Source: Mycoemilia scoparia
Lineage: Eukaryota; Kickxellomycota; Kickxellomycetes; Kickxellales; Kickxellaceae
DNA length: 44,247 nucleotides
Direction: 5' to 3'
NCBI GenBank assembly: GCA_027575805.1
Contig: JANBPU010000131.1
Coordinates: forward strand, 1-44,247
Shown: positions 1-9,610 of the stretch, piece after piece
Layout of the letters: every line of letters starts with the position of its first letter
How positions within the stretch are numbered: the stretch's first letter is position 1
Notes under the pieces: model-generated
Database searches by the model: none
Seen by the model: only the letters and a program-made list of their open reading frames with translations
Told to the model about the DNA's origin: nothing
Made by a program: the position numbers and the translations under genes

Positions 1-73
1 GGACATCCATTTGGCTGTGGTTGAGCCTATAATCACTGGTCCCCAAAATTCACCCTTCAAAAATTATGATCCA
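1..73 (-). repeat. MITE-TGG element, subtype A, cut by window edge
   Basis: This is the end of a short inverted-repeat element whose remainder lies outside the window. Its terminal sequence CACCCTTCAAAAATTATGAT followed by CCA and TA matches the ends of the complete copies at 20950-21065 and 24236-24349. The interior (CATTTGGCTGTGG, then CCTATAATCA) is the reverse complement of the subtype A interior. A TA dinucleotide at 74-75 follows the end, as expected for an element using a TA target. The R2 repeat begins immediately after it. Confidence 0.8.
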
Positions 74-192
74 TATTTAGTCAAAGTTCACAAGTCCATG
101 GGCAAAATGGATCCCCAGGAGTAGTTGCATGTGAAATGGCTGATGGTTAAGCCAAAATTTAATGACCCGCTTATGTCTACCATAGATTCGAG
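74..192 (+). repeat. R2 repeat, copy 1
   Basis: This is one of five copies of a short dispersed repeat. Positions 72-183 match the reverse complement of 14844-14955 with about four differences in 112 bases, so the two copies are recent relatives in opposite orientation. One frame gives a protein-like string containing KPKFNDPL but is interrupted by an in-frame TAG that also occurs in the copies near 14.9 and 29.4 kb. It lies 195 bp beyond the stop codon of the minus-strand HECT gene and reads antisense to it. Function unknown. Confidence 0.8.
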
Positions 193-378
193 TACTAATG
201 AATTTTCCCTATATTATCGCTTTACCTTAGACAAAAGCTATAACATCCGTAAAGTAACTAAATACAGCAACTAAAATTTCAAATGAACATATAGTTTTTA
301 TCTATTACATGTAAATATAAGTAGAATTGACTAACATTTAAATGTGATCAATTAAAAGACATGCGTTTCGTGCACACA

Positions 379-3300
379 CTATTGGATACCATATCCCTCA
401 CTATCAATTATTGCTCTGACAAGCCTCTGTTCAAAGATCTCATACGTAGGATACAGCCACAATCCAAGCTGGTTGAAGCATGTATGAGCGATAGGATACC
501 GATCAGGACAATTGTCACCCAGCAACAAAACCTTTATACTAATTGTTCCAACAGTAGGTAGCCGATCAGTGCCAGTCACGAATACCAAGAACTTGCGCCT
601 CATGTCAGCAGAAAAGGACTCGATGGCTTTCCAGAACCATTCTTTAATAAATGGGTGTATCTCTGTCACAATGTCCCTTAGCTGTTCAACTGCAATTGGC
701 TTGTCAGAACCCCGAACTATCGATTCGATTTCTTCTGCTCGGAAAAGTGATAAGGCGTTGCCACCACATACATAAAAGAAGCCACGGCGGAATGGATCGA
801 ACTGGCGTTGGACTGTGTCATTTAACATCCATGTCAAGTAGCGGTATACATAGTCCATACGGTTGGCTTTGGTCACTGGCTTATTTTCGCCGTTAGCTAT
901 AAGATTTACCTCATGCATTTGACCATACATTTCGTAGGCTGCTTGGTAGGTCAGTGCGAAATCCTCTTCAACATTGCCATTGTATTGGAGGAGATCGCGA
1001 AGACCTTTGGCGACCTGAGGTCGGAAATCAGCAAGATCGTCAAGCATCTCATAGACATGTGCTTTTAGTTGAGCATCTCTGGATAAGATTCGAGCAGTTC
1101 CATCTCTTCCTCCGCCAGCTCCTCCACATCCCGTTGCTACTGTTGCAGCACCACTATATTTTGCAGCAATGCCGGATCCAATTCCAATTTTTGCCATATC
1201 TCCTGCTCTTCCAAGACTACCAAAGTGATGACTATTAATAATTCCATTCATTAGATTTCCATTGAGCTTGGGTGGCGCCAATCCCGAAACGACATTGATA
1301 CTTCCGCCATTACCATTATAGGCCCCATTGATATCAGCGCCTTGATGAGCATATGCACCCTGACCAAGCAATTTCTTGTACACAGCCAGCGGCAGCCTCA
1401 GGTCAAGTAGCTGGGAATTGTAAACGGCTAATCCAATAACAACACCAATCAAAAAGTACTGATCTGTCGATTCAAGCGATGCTGTATTAAACCATGTCAT
1501 CCCATTTTCTTCCATACAAAACATTCCGTAGAGCGGGTTCATCAATTCACGAAGCAAAAGCATGAACCACTCTTTGGTAAGCCCGCCAGCATCGATTCCA
1601 TCTTCTCCCAAGAATTCGACCTTGAGTCGCTTCTTTAGATCCATTTCTTGGTTACTGAGCTGGGTCAGGGAGTCTTCAACTAGGCAGTGCCGACGGACAC
1701 GGACTCGCAAATTGGCTTTGTTGGTTTCATCACGGAAGAAGAATGCAGAAAACAGTGCTTCTTTTTGTTTCTGTGCCATTTGACGACTAGCATCCATTCT
1801 TAGGATTTGCATCTTGCTTTCGCCGCTGAGCAGGAATGGGTATTGGCAGAAACAAAATAGCACTTGGCTAAATACAGTTGATGCCACAGAAGAAGCAACA
1901 TTTGGATCATCATGCCCCGCTAAGCCAAGCGCGTGCAATGGCTGCTGGCTTTGTTGATTATGACGTTGCTGGCTCTGCTGTCGTTCAGACTGCCATGCAT
2001 CAAAATCGGCCAAAAGATTGATTTTCTCGTCAACCAAGTCATCATTATAAAACAATCCCAACGGTAGTCTATTTGATCGTTTGGGTCGCAATTGGTTGGT
2101 TTTGAACAAGATGGACATGAATTTTGAGGCTGCCAACAGTCGCCAATCCTTTTCGTATTGGACTAGCCGTTTATTCTTCTTAGGATAAAATACCCCGTCT
2201 TCACCTACAACATAGTCGTTCATATCTAATCCTCGATTCATTGCCGTGTTGTTGTTGTTGCTGCTAATGCTGTTAGATGCTGGTGGTGCATTAGAAATCG
2301 AGCCATAGCTCCCGCTTCTAGAGTTCGCTACAACCCCTGCTGCACTATCCGCAACATTGGTGTTGACGGTGGGCTGACCATGGGATTCTGATCGGCTTCG
2401 GTTTCTGTTGAATCCTGGTCGGTACAGTACTGTTTTGCTATGCGATGGTCGAATTTCTGCTGTAGATTTTCCATGCGTGTTATTTTGGCCCGCTGTTCCC
2501 TGATAGCCGGGTCTATTTCCTCCTTGACCTCCATTCATCAGCTGCGGTGGGAAGTTGTCAACTATACTGGTACTATGGCTTCTTCTTCTAGTATGTCCAT
2601 ATCCACTAGGCCTTCTAGTAACAGCAGGCGCATTGCTGCCATTACCACTATTGGGTCCCAAAACTTCTGTCAGCCCAGATGGCATATTATACTGCCCACC
2701 ATCATTATTATTCGCTGTTGTAGAAGAACTCTTTTTTCTAGCAGTGCCGCCATTTGAACCATGCTCATTATGATTACTGTTAGCATTCGAAGCATCACTG
2801 CGTGAAACCTTTGCAGGATTTAGTGGCGATGATACAGACTTTGAAATTGGCTGACCATGTTTATCATACCGGTGGAATATGTCATCAAACATATTGTCAA
2901 TATTGATTGGTGAATAGTTCTTGGAATCGATCTGGTATGACTCAAGGGGACTTGCCGTTTCTACTGAAGGTGGTACACGCTCGCCGTCACTTTCCTGTTG
3001 GTTTTTTCCTGATGATCCCGTTGATCTGTCAGGACTTTTGAGTGCTGGCGGAATAGGCCCAACGGGTTGAGATGGTGTAGCATATATAGCACCACTGCCA
3101 TTACGAAAATCTTTGGGTGGTGGCTGTTTTTGTGCAGCCAGAGCACTATAACCATCGCTATTATTATTAGTGGTATTAGCGTTAGAGTTGGAAGTAGTGG
3201 CCACATTAGAAAACCCTCCAAAGCCTTGATCATCGTCAATAAATCCAAATGCCATTCTTTGTTCTTCTTCAAATAGGTCTTGAGCACGAGGACTCAACGT

Positions 3301-5688
3301 GGGCTTGGATTTGTTTCGCTTCTTACTTGAACTTCTGCGGACAGGCTTGTTGTTGGTAGATAAGCTACGACCAAGACCACTGACATTTGGTAGTGATAAC
3401 CCCAATGTTTGCTGTTGACCCTTATTATAAGACGAAGATCCAGAAGCTACACCCATCTGTTGTGGTGGGGTCGGAATTGCGAATTGAGTGGTTTTGGATT
3501 GTTTGATTTTTATTGGGGAAATTTCAATATGTGGCTTTGGGTAGTCTTCATTATCATCTCCTTGGACATTATTGCCATGGTTCTTGACATTGTTATTAGT
3601 GATGTGTTCGCTCTTGAGAGTGGGAAATGTGACACCAGTGGTACCACCACTTGTTGCTTTATCACCATTGTTTCCACTATTTGGGAGCGGCCTTGTTGTC
3701 ATTTGTAGTGGTGGTTGGGCATCTTTCTTTTCTTGATGCCTGTTGTTGTTGTTGTTGTTGTTACTACTACTACTGTTCATGTTGCTGCTATTATTTGATG
3801 CAGTATCAGGCTCAAGCTTGACCATGTTCTTTGCCTGTGATTGGCCAATGATAACAGTGGTAGCATGACTGTGGGCTCGGTTTCTTCTTCTCGAGGCGGC
3901 TGTGTTGGGATCAAAACTTGGGGTTGGTGGCTCGGGCTCCATGATATGGAGGTTGGAAGAATCAGCTGCCTTGAGCAAAGCTGTAGGTGTTAACTGTTGG
4001 TCTGTCCTAACATTGGTTTGGGCAGTAGATCCTGCTGTTTCATTACCATCCAGGTTCATCAATGGAAGCCGCAATGGTTCAATTCCACCAGCACTGCTGT
4101 TGCCACTGCTCCGTGATGTGACGTTTTTCGTATTATACTCCTTCTCTTCGTCGTCAACCTCAACAATTTTAGGTGATGATGGAGTAGCTATAGTAATGCT
4201 ACGCATTCTGACACTAGACGAATTGGCTGCATTAGCACTATTCTCATTACCATTATCAGATGACGACGGTAATCTCCGCTGCTGTTGGATTTGGTGGTGG
4301 TGATACTGATGGTTATGACTTCTGGATGTTGATTTATTATTGCCATGTTGACCATTATTCTCACCAACATTGCAGCAATAATGGCGTTGCAGTCTATACG
4401 ACAAAAACTGGTTGGTGATCTTGACTTTATTTTTAAAGCTTGATGATGGAGCGCCAAGGAACCAGGAGACCAGAGTATAGTGCAATCGATTTGGTAGATT
4501 TGAAATAAGCCCGAGAACGCGTTTCATGATTTGATGATGATAATGGGCTTCCTGCTGAAACTCGTTTTGCAAAAGCAATGGGTTTTCGAGTATGATGACA
4601 AGAAATCTAATATCTTCCTTGTGTCGCATCGGTCTGCCTGGACGTTTCAAGACTGATTCAACTCCGCCCATCATTGCTCGGATAACAGAAACAGGCAATC
4701 CTAGTAAAATTTTGTATGCTTCACGGAGATCACCCCAATCCAAGCCCGGTTCATCGGCAGATATGGTCTTTGCTCCATTGGAAAATGCCGCGTTGAGGAT
4801 TTCGCCATATGAAAATGTGTTTTTGACCATTGTCTCGAGTTTTTCTAGGTGGGAATGTACATGTGGTTCTTTGCGAAACTGGCTGACAGCCTCTTTTAGG
4901 CTAGTCAATGTTAGTGGCGACGGCTGTGTAGCTGCAGATTTTTCTTTTTTTTCGTCATTAGAAGATTCGAATGGTGACCAAACAACCAAATCGTTTATAC
5001 AATTACAAACAGTGCATTTGAAACAATTAAGACCGGATGGATATTGAAGCTGACTCGCACAACACATGCATCTTCCAGTAATTGTCACAACATTCGCTGC
5101 TGTTTTAGTAGCACCACCACCAGCAGAAGCAGCAGTATTACAGACACCAGAAGAATCTACAAAATTTGTGGTGTTGGTGGGATCATTCAACATTAGATCA
5201 ATAGCAGGTGGTAGTGTTGGCGTCGTCAATTTTCTATGGTATTGTAATTTATCAAGTTGATCTCGTATTGGAAGCCGTGGATCAAACCATATACCATCCT
5301 CATCATCATCATCATCATCGTCAAAATAATCGTTGCTTCTGCTACTACTTGTGGTGATTTTTTTGGTTGAATGGCTACGAGACCGTGCTGATGAAGTCGA
5401 TGCTGATGATACAAGTGGATTATGTTGATAGTGATGAGCCACTGCATCTTTTCTGTTTCTACTACTGTTACTCCTGCTGCTATGAAGAAACGTAGTTTTG
5501 CTTCTGCCAATATTACCACCATTATTAGGCGACGAAGTGGTGGTGGTAGTAGTAGTAGTGGTGGTGGTGGTGGCGGCGGCTTTTTGAACTTCTGTCGAAT
5601 TGGGGGAAGTAGTGGCGGATTGGTGGTGATGGTTGCTGTGTTTTCGATTCCCGAATTGTTTGAATGGAGAAAAGAAATTCGAAACCAT
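379..5688 (-). CDS. HUL4: HECT-type E3 ubiquitin ligase, Hul4-like
   Basis: This is a 1,769-residue single-exon HECT ubiquitin ligase, which would take ubiquitin from an E2 onto its own cysteine and pass it to substrate. The HECT domain occupies about residues 1330-1769. The catalytic cysteine is Cys1737 in HTCFNQL (codon 478-480), and the protein ends with a typical ESEGYGIQ-like tail. A Cys-rich patch at about 205-232 (CMCC, later CFKCTVC) resembles the N-terminal zinc-binding patch I associate with fungal Hul4 proteins, hence the assignment. Most of residues 20-1250 is low complexity (Asn, Ser, Gly, Gln, His). About 90 Gly/Ala/Asn-rich residues (1440-1530) interrupt the HECT N-lobe. I chose the ATG at 5686-5688 (MVSNFFSPF). 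The open frame extends upstream to 5916, but that part encodes Ile/Tyr from a TA microsatellite and is probably leader. Family is sure; orthology to Hul4 is moderately sure. Confidence 0.9.
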   Translation of the reverse strand: MVSNFFSPFKQFGNRKHSNHHHQSATTSPNSTEVQKAAATTTTTTTTTTTTSSPNNGGNIGRSKTTFLHSSRSNSSRNRKDAVAHHYQHNPLVSSASTSSARSRSHSTKKITTSSSRSNDYFDDDDDDDEDGIWFDPRLPIRDQLDKLQYHRKLTTPTLPPAIDLMLNDPTNTTNFVDSSGVCNTAASAGGGATKTAANVVTITGRCMCCASQLQYPSGLNCFKCTVCNCINDLVVWSPFESSNDEKKEKSAATQPSPLTLTSLKEAVSQFRKEPHVHSHLEKLETMVKNTFSYGEILNAAFSNGAKTISADEPGLDWGDLREAYKILLGLPVSVIRAMMGGVESVLKRPGRPMRHKEDIRFLVIILENPLLLQNEFQQEAHYHHQIMKRVLGLISNLPNRLHYTLVSWFLGAPSSSFKNKVKITNQFLSYRLQRHYCCNVGENNGQHGNNKSTSRSHNHQYHHHQIQQQRRLPSSSDNGNENSANAANSSSVRMRSITIATPSSPKIVEVDDEEKEYNTKNVTSRSSGNSSAGGIEPLRLPLMNLDGNETAGSTAQTNVRTDQQLTPTALLKAADSSNLHIMEPEPPTPSFDPNTAASRRRNRAHSHATTVIIGQSQAKNMVKLEPDTASNNSSNMNSSSSNNNNNNNRHQEKKDAQPPLQMTTRPLPNSGNNGDKATSGGTTGVTFPTLKSEHITNNNVKNHGNNVQGDDNEDYPKPHIEISPIKIKQSKTTQFAIPTPPQQMGVASGSSSYNKGQQQTLGLSLPNVSGLGRSLSTNNKPVRRSSSKKRNKSKPTLSPRAQDLFEEEQRMAFGFIDDDQGFGGFSNVATTSNSNANTTNNNSDGYSALAAQKQPPPKDFRNGSGAIYATPSQPVGPIPPALKSPDRSTGSSGKNQQESDGERVPPSVETASPLESYQIDSKNYSPINIDNMFDDIFHRYDKHGQPISKSVSSPLNPAKVSRSDASNANSNHNEHGSNGGTARKKSSSTTANNNDGGQYNMPSGLTEVLGPNSGNGSNAPAVTRRPSGYGHTRRRSHSTSIVDNFPPQLMNGGQGGNRPGYQGTAGQNNTHGKSTAEIRPSHSKTVLYRPGFNRNRSRSESHGQPTVNTNVADSAAGVVANSRSGSYGSISNAPPASNSISSNNNNTAMNRGLDMNDYVVGEDGVFYPKKNKRLVQYEKDWRLLAASKFMSILFKTNQLRPKRSNRLPLGLFYNDDLVDEKINLLADFDAWQSERQQSQQRHNQQSQQPLHALGLAGHDDPNVASSVASTVFSQVLFCFCQYPFLLSGESKMQILRMDASRQMAQKQKEALFSAFFFRDETNKANLRVRVRRHCLVEDSLTQLSNQEMDLKKRLKVEFLGEDGIDAGGLTKEWFMLLLRELMNPLYGMFCMEENGMTWFNTASLESTDQYFLIGVVIGLAVYNSQLLDLRLPLAVYKKLLGQGAYAHQGADINGAYNGNGGSINVVSGLAPPKLNGNLMNGIINSHHFGSLGRAGDMAKIGIGSGIAAKYSGAATVATGCGGAGGGRDGTARILSRDAQLKAHVYEMLDDLADFRPQVAKGLRDLLQYNGNVEEDFALTYQAAYEMYGQMHEVNLIANGENKPVTKANRMDYVYRYLTWMLNDTVQRQFDPFRRGFFYVCGGNALSLFRAEEIESIVRGSDKPIAVEQLRDIVTEIHPFIKEWFWKAIESFSADMRRKFLVFVTGTDRLPTVGTISIKVLLLGDNCPDRYPIAHTCFNQLGLWLYPTYEIFEQRLVRAIIDSEGYGIQ

Positions 5689-5694
5689 TATTAT

Positions 5695-5717
<23 letters not shown>
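5695..5717. repeat. TA dinucleotide microsatellite in HECT gene leader
   Basis: About eleven TA units sit 6 bases upstream of the HECT start codon. Two further TA tracts lie at about 5899-5913 and 5951-5967. They probably fall in the promoter or 5' leader. Read in frame they give Tyr-Ile repeats, which argues against starting the protein at the upstream ATG. Confidence 0.9.
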
Positions 5718-5728
<11 letters not shown>

Positions 5729-7750
5729 AATATGCGACTATGTATGATGTACAAATATTGTCTGTGTGGTTGTGCAAGGTGTCTGTAAAGGCTAATAGAT
5801 ATAGCAATAGAGAAAAACTGACAGGATGAAAGAAGAAAAAAGTTTCCGTAGTTAATCTTATTGACAATTAATAGAGTGATAGCCTGGTTTTCTGGTTTAT
5901 ATATATATATATACAAAATTCAATAAATATAATAATGATATTAATAATAAGGTATATATATATATGTATATGTTTATAGAAGTACAACAGTTGGTTTGGA
6001 AAAATAGGCGTAGATATTATTATGTATGAACAGGGTAAGGAGTAAGAAGAAGAAAAAGCGAATAATGGTAGAAATGGGTTAAAAAAAGTTGAAGGTGAAG
6101 GCAAAGTAAGATTTTAACAGGTTTAAAATGGAATACGATACAAAGATTTCAGAACTGGGCTGCATACAAAAACGGGAAAAACCAAGATAATTGGGTAAAG
6201 AACAATAATAGGAGCAGCAGCAGCAACAGCAACAACAGCAGGAGGAGGAGTTGGGACAGCCACTTACGCACATGCCCACATCCAGATTCAAGACAAAGAT
6301 ATATACAAACACATTTTGACAGTGGTGACTGCCTGACACATACCACACATCATGTGTGTTTTGTGTGGACACAACAGAGATTGTTTATGCACATGCCTAT
6401 GTGTGTCTTGAGTGGATATCAGGTATGTGGACATAAGGTGGGATGGTGAAGGGAAAATGTGTTTTGTGCTTGGTTCAACCAACACAGTGTTATGCACTTA
6501 CCTACTCTGTAAATATCTAAAGCAAGATAAATTGGATGCTTTTAGTGTAGTCTTGTTAGTGCCCAAAAAGCAGGATTATTGTTATTATACTGCTGCAACT
6601 GCGGCTGCTATGCTTCTTCAGTTATGCAACGAAAGGGGGATAGGGGAAGAAGAGAAGGTAGTATTTTTTAGCTATGAGGATCGAAATAAATAAGAGAACA
6701 TGTAAATAGCACCCACATACGTCAAAAGAGACCGGAAGAGAAGACGGGGTGAATAAATAAAGAAAAGCAGCTAGCAATATAGAATAAATAATTTGTGGAG
6801 AGAAAAAGGCATCATCCCTGTACAAATACTGACAAGAACATATAAATGATATATTTGAACGTAAATAAGAAAAATCCTGCTGCTACTACCAAAGATGAAT
6901 CAAGTAAAGCCACAGAAGAAGGAACGCGCGTTTTATAAGAGCAACAAGAATCGCTGATAACTACTGTCTCCATCTTCATGCCCACACACACGCATACACA
7001 CATGTATACAGTCAGCCAGCCAATCAATCAATCAACCAGTGAGCGAGCTAAAGGAATCTTCTTTTGCGCAAGCATTTACAACAATCTGTGTACTAGCATA
7101 AGACTAATGGCGACTTATCCTAGCAACAGCAGAGAAAAGAAGGCTCTGTATATCAGTATATGCTAGGTAAAGATAACCCCAATACACAGGCTAAACAACC
7201 CAAAGAGGGACAGAAGATTTTCTAGCAACTTGAGTTATGCTGCTGTTATGATGGGTCGGTGGGATGCAGTCTCTGGCCCATCCATAGTAGAATAAATTCA
7301 CATTCTATTCAGTCGATTAAAATGAAAAATAGAAGGAACCCACTGAAATCGATAAAGCTACTACTGCTTTACAGTACCTGTGCTATTGTTGTCATTGCTA
7401 TCCTTTGCAATGCATATTCTCTCCTTTCCTTTCCACCACCAACCCTTTAAAAACCCCTCTCGCTCTGTGTGAGAGGGTGTGTGTGCGTGTTGAACATTTT
7501 GCAGTTACTGCTGCTATAGCAACAATAACAACAAGAACAAGAACAACAGTACTCTTGCAAGTTTATCAACAAAAACAAAGATTGAGGATGGAAAATATTT
7601 CAACCTAAACCTTAATGACAACAACAGCGAATGTGATCACACAAGAGGAGAGTGAACGGGCTAATTAAAAGATTCTAAATTGAAAAAAACAAACTCTTAT
7701 GATGATATGCTGAACCAAAAATTGAGTCTATCCCAATATGGCCTACCATT

Positions 7751-7790
7751 CCAGTCCAGTCCAGCTCAGTCTGGTCTGGTCTGGTCTGGT
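7751..7790. repeat. CCAGT/CTGGT imperfect hairpin
   Basis: The left arm CCAGTCCAGTCCAG (7751-7764), a six-base loop and the right arm CTGGTCTGGTCTGG (7771-7784) can fold into a hairpin in which two T-T mismatches interrupt runs of four paired bases. One further TCTGGT unit follows. It is a pair of short pentanucleotide arrays in inverted arrangement. No function is assigned. Confidence 0.75.
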
Positions 7791-8239
7791 TTGACCCAAG
7801 TCAAATCTTGTCAAGTAATGTGCCATGATGGATTGAGTTTATTGTATATGTATTGCCCAACTAGCCTTTAGTTAATATCTCCGCCAAGCCCTACAATGCT
7901 ATATTCAAAGCGCATATTTTTATTTGCCTCAACTAATTTTCATAAAATCACGCCATCAATAAAATGCTCTATACTGTGATACATTATAAACAACTTTTAA
8001 GGTTGCTTTAACTCCCCCACACTTTCTATCTCTCTTCCTTTCTTTTCAACTCAACACTAAGCTTAGTAGTGGAAAAGACCCCCCTCTCCTCTTCTATATA
8101 TATTTAGTAAAACACAGAATGAAAACGAAATGAGCCTGAAGCAACTAGTGAAGGATTGCTGTCTAGTTGCTACAATTATATATGGTCATTGTGGGGTAAT
8201 TAAAAAGAGTCTTACTATGTCTCTCTTCACCCCAGGACA

Positions 8240-8283
8240 AGTGGATGTCCGTCCGTAAATCCTTTCAAAATTATGCATATGTT
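8240..8283 (+). repeat. Degenerate MITE-TGG fragment
   Basis: GTGGATGTCCG, then CCTTTCAAAATTATGCATATG, follows the right half of the subtype A element (GGATGTCC, CTTTCACCCTTCAAAAATTAT, CATATG) with deletions. It marks the left edge of a repeat-rich block that runs to about 9.07 kb. Confidence 0.5.
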
Positions 8284-8603
8284 AGCAACGGCATTTATTA
8301 TACATTTAAGCTTTTTGCTTGAGAATTGTTTTGGTATCCACATTGCAAACTGTTTATCCCAGACAAAAAGCTGGTTATCGTGTTTTATTGTTGCTGATCC
8401 TTGTAACGGAAGATCCATCCGACTTTCTGTCCATGGTTCTTCTTCCACGATTCTATTTACACACTCACACTGGTATGCTCGAAACACTATGGACGATGAT
8501 TACATATTTCATACAGTGGATTCGGTGTTACACTGACAACATCATCATTTCCAGTTATCATCCCCAAAAACAATTAGCTCTATTACCACATAATCGCATG
8601 TGA

Positions 8604-8644
8604 GCGACCATTTGGTAATCAACTGTGGTTGCCTCAATAATCGT
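8604..8644 (+). repeat. MITE-TGG fragment, subtype B interior
   Basis: The string GCGACCATTTGGTAATCAACTGTGGTTG with following AATAATCGTT matches the interior of the partial element at 24456-24520, which defines subtype B. No terminal repeat remains on its left side. It abuts the R2 copy to its right. Confidence 0.6.
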
Positions 8645-8650
8645 TGGCTG

Positions 8651-8800
8651 CCAAAAGGCAAGATTTCGCTTGGGATCAAGCATGTTGTAGGCAGAAATAG
8701 TGGGCCCTCATCATCAGGTTTTGGTCCAGCCATCAGCTATTTTACATGTAGCTCTTTGGGATTCACTTTGCCCAAGGCCTTGTGGACTTCAATCAAAAGG
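8651..8800 (-). repeat. R2 repeat, copy 2
   Basis: Read on the minus strand this is a diverged R2 copy. It keeps GGGCAAA, AGCTGATGG and CAAGCGAAATCTTGCC, in the same order as the other copies. Its frame is the best preserved: it gives FLPT, then IPSEILPFG, and it lacks the TAG seen in copies 1, 3 and 4, although another stop interrupts it upstream. Similar strings appear in the copy near 29.4 kb (IPSEILPNG) and near 14.8 kb (IPAEIF). It is the only copy in the same orientation as its nearest gene. Confidence 0.65.
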
Positions 8801-8808
8801 GGTAGTAC

Positions 8809-8977
8809 CCTCTTCAAAAATTACTGCCCATTTGGATCATAATTTTTGAAGGGTGAAAGTTTACTAGTAAAACTGGACATTCATTTAGCTGTGATTGCCC
8901 CTATAAATATTCACCCTTCAAAAATTATTGCCCATATGGGTAGTTATTTTTGAAGGACTAAGTTTTACTAGTAGGCC
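8809..8977. repeat. Tandem cluster of MITE-TGG elements
   Basis: A right terminal repeat (8809-8830) is followed directly by one complete 102-bp element (8833-8934). Its ends are TGGATCATAATTTTTGAAGG and CTTCAAAAATTATTGCCCA. A third, truncated copy starts at 8937 after a shared TA. The complete copy carries the subtype A interior in inverted orientation (ACTAGTAAAACTGGACATTC, then GTGATTGCCCCTATAA). A last small fragment lies at 9049-9072. Confidence 0.85.
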
Positions 8978-9048
8978 AGTTTCAGCTTGCATACTAATCA
9001 TCATATATTTTCATTGACCAATGCTTCATTATGCACTATCTGCATTTA

Positions 9049-9072
9049 GCCTTTCAAAAATAATCACTCATA
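9049..9072 (+). repeat. MITE-TGG terminal fragment
   Basis: CCTTTCAAAAATAATCACTCATAT resembles only the right terminal repeat of the element. It is too short to say whether it is a solo end or chance resemblance, but it lies beside the tandem cluster. Confidence 0.4.
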
Positions 9073-9229
9073 TAGTCCAACAAGTACTCTTTTAAATACA
9101 CGCACATATTTATTTACTTTCAATAAATAAGCAACTAAAACACAAAACATTAAACACAACCACCACCATAACAGCACACAAAACAATAACCAAATGTACA
9201 GCATCAGCCAAGAAATCAAATATTATGGC

Positions 9230-9610
9230 TTAGACAACAGCGTCCGAGAACCGAACTCGCGTATAAGTCTTGACTACGACCTGGTTTCCATCACCATTGG
9301 AGCCAACAGTATTGGCGGCCGGTGGTGGTTGGTCACGAAGCCATGCCATTGGATGCTGAACCATACCTTGCCGATACCGCTTAAGAATATCAATGACTGA
9401 GGTCTCAATGTCATTCTTATCAACAGCATAGTCCTTCTGAACAACGCCGTATGGATGTCCACTCGAATCGTCTTTGTGGTACGTGAAGACTGTGAATTTC
9501 TTGTGGGTATCGGCCTTTTCGCGGTACTGTTCCCACATCCGAGGAAATTCGACACTGCGGAGCTCGGTTGCTGCTTCAAACTCTGCCTGGCTGATGTTTT
9601 GTGGCGCCAT
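9230..9610 (-). CDS. Conserved-looking 126-residue protein, function unknown
   Basis: This single-exon frame encodes 126 residues. The start is the ATG at 9608-9610 (MAPQNISQAEFEAA), which has A at -3 and G at +4; the open frame extends 13 codons further only through a TTG. The protein is acidic and basic by turns, with no signal peptide, membrane helix or low-complexity run, unusual in this window and an argument that it is real. The centre (KKFTVFTYHKDDSSGHPYG) and an Asp-Ile-Leu-Lys-Arg-Tyr-rich helix look like a compact globular domain. I do not recognise the family. Its downstream flank carries the MITE and R2 cluster. Confidence 0.65.
   Translation of the reverse strand: MAPQNISQAEFEAATELRSVEFPRMWEQYREKADTHKKFTVFTYHKDDSSGHPYGVVQKDYAVDKNDIETSVIDILKRYRQGMVQHPMAWLRDQPPPAANTVGSNGDGNQVVVKTYTRVRFSDAVV

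Larger units (their letters stand above)
5689..8229. other. Intergenic, upstream of HECT gene; no gene recognised
   Basis: About 2.5 kb contain no reading frame that I can defend. Open frames here are at most 97 codons and are driven by simple repeats, for example a CAG/CAA-rich tract at 6214-6242 and TA tracts near 5.7-6.0 kb. CA/TG-rich stretches occur at about 6300-6420 and 6980-7010, and a CCAGT/CTGGT hairpin at 7751-7790. The HECT promoter should be in the left part. I see no tRNA or other recognisable RNA gene. Confidence 0.6.

Noticed and set aside
5689..5916. 76-residue N-terminal extension of the HECT protein
   Set aside because: It is encoded partly by a TA microsatellite giving Tyr-Ile repeats, and the internal ATG at 5686-5688 begins a more protein-like N-terminus.
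8227..8487. 86-codon minus-strand frame in the repeat cluster
   Set aside because: It resembles no transposase or other family I know and overlaps a degenerate MITE fragment.
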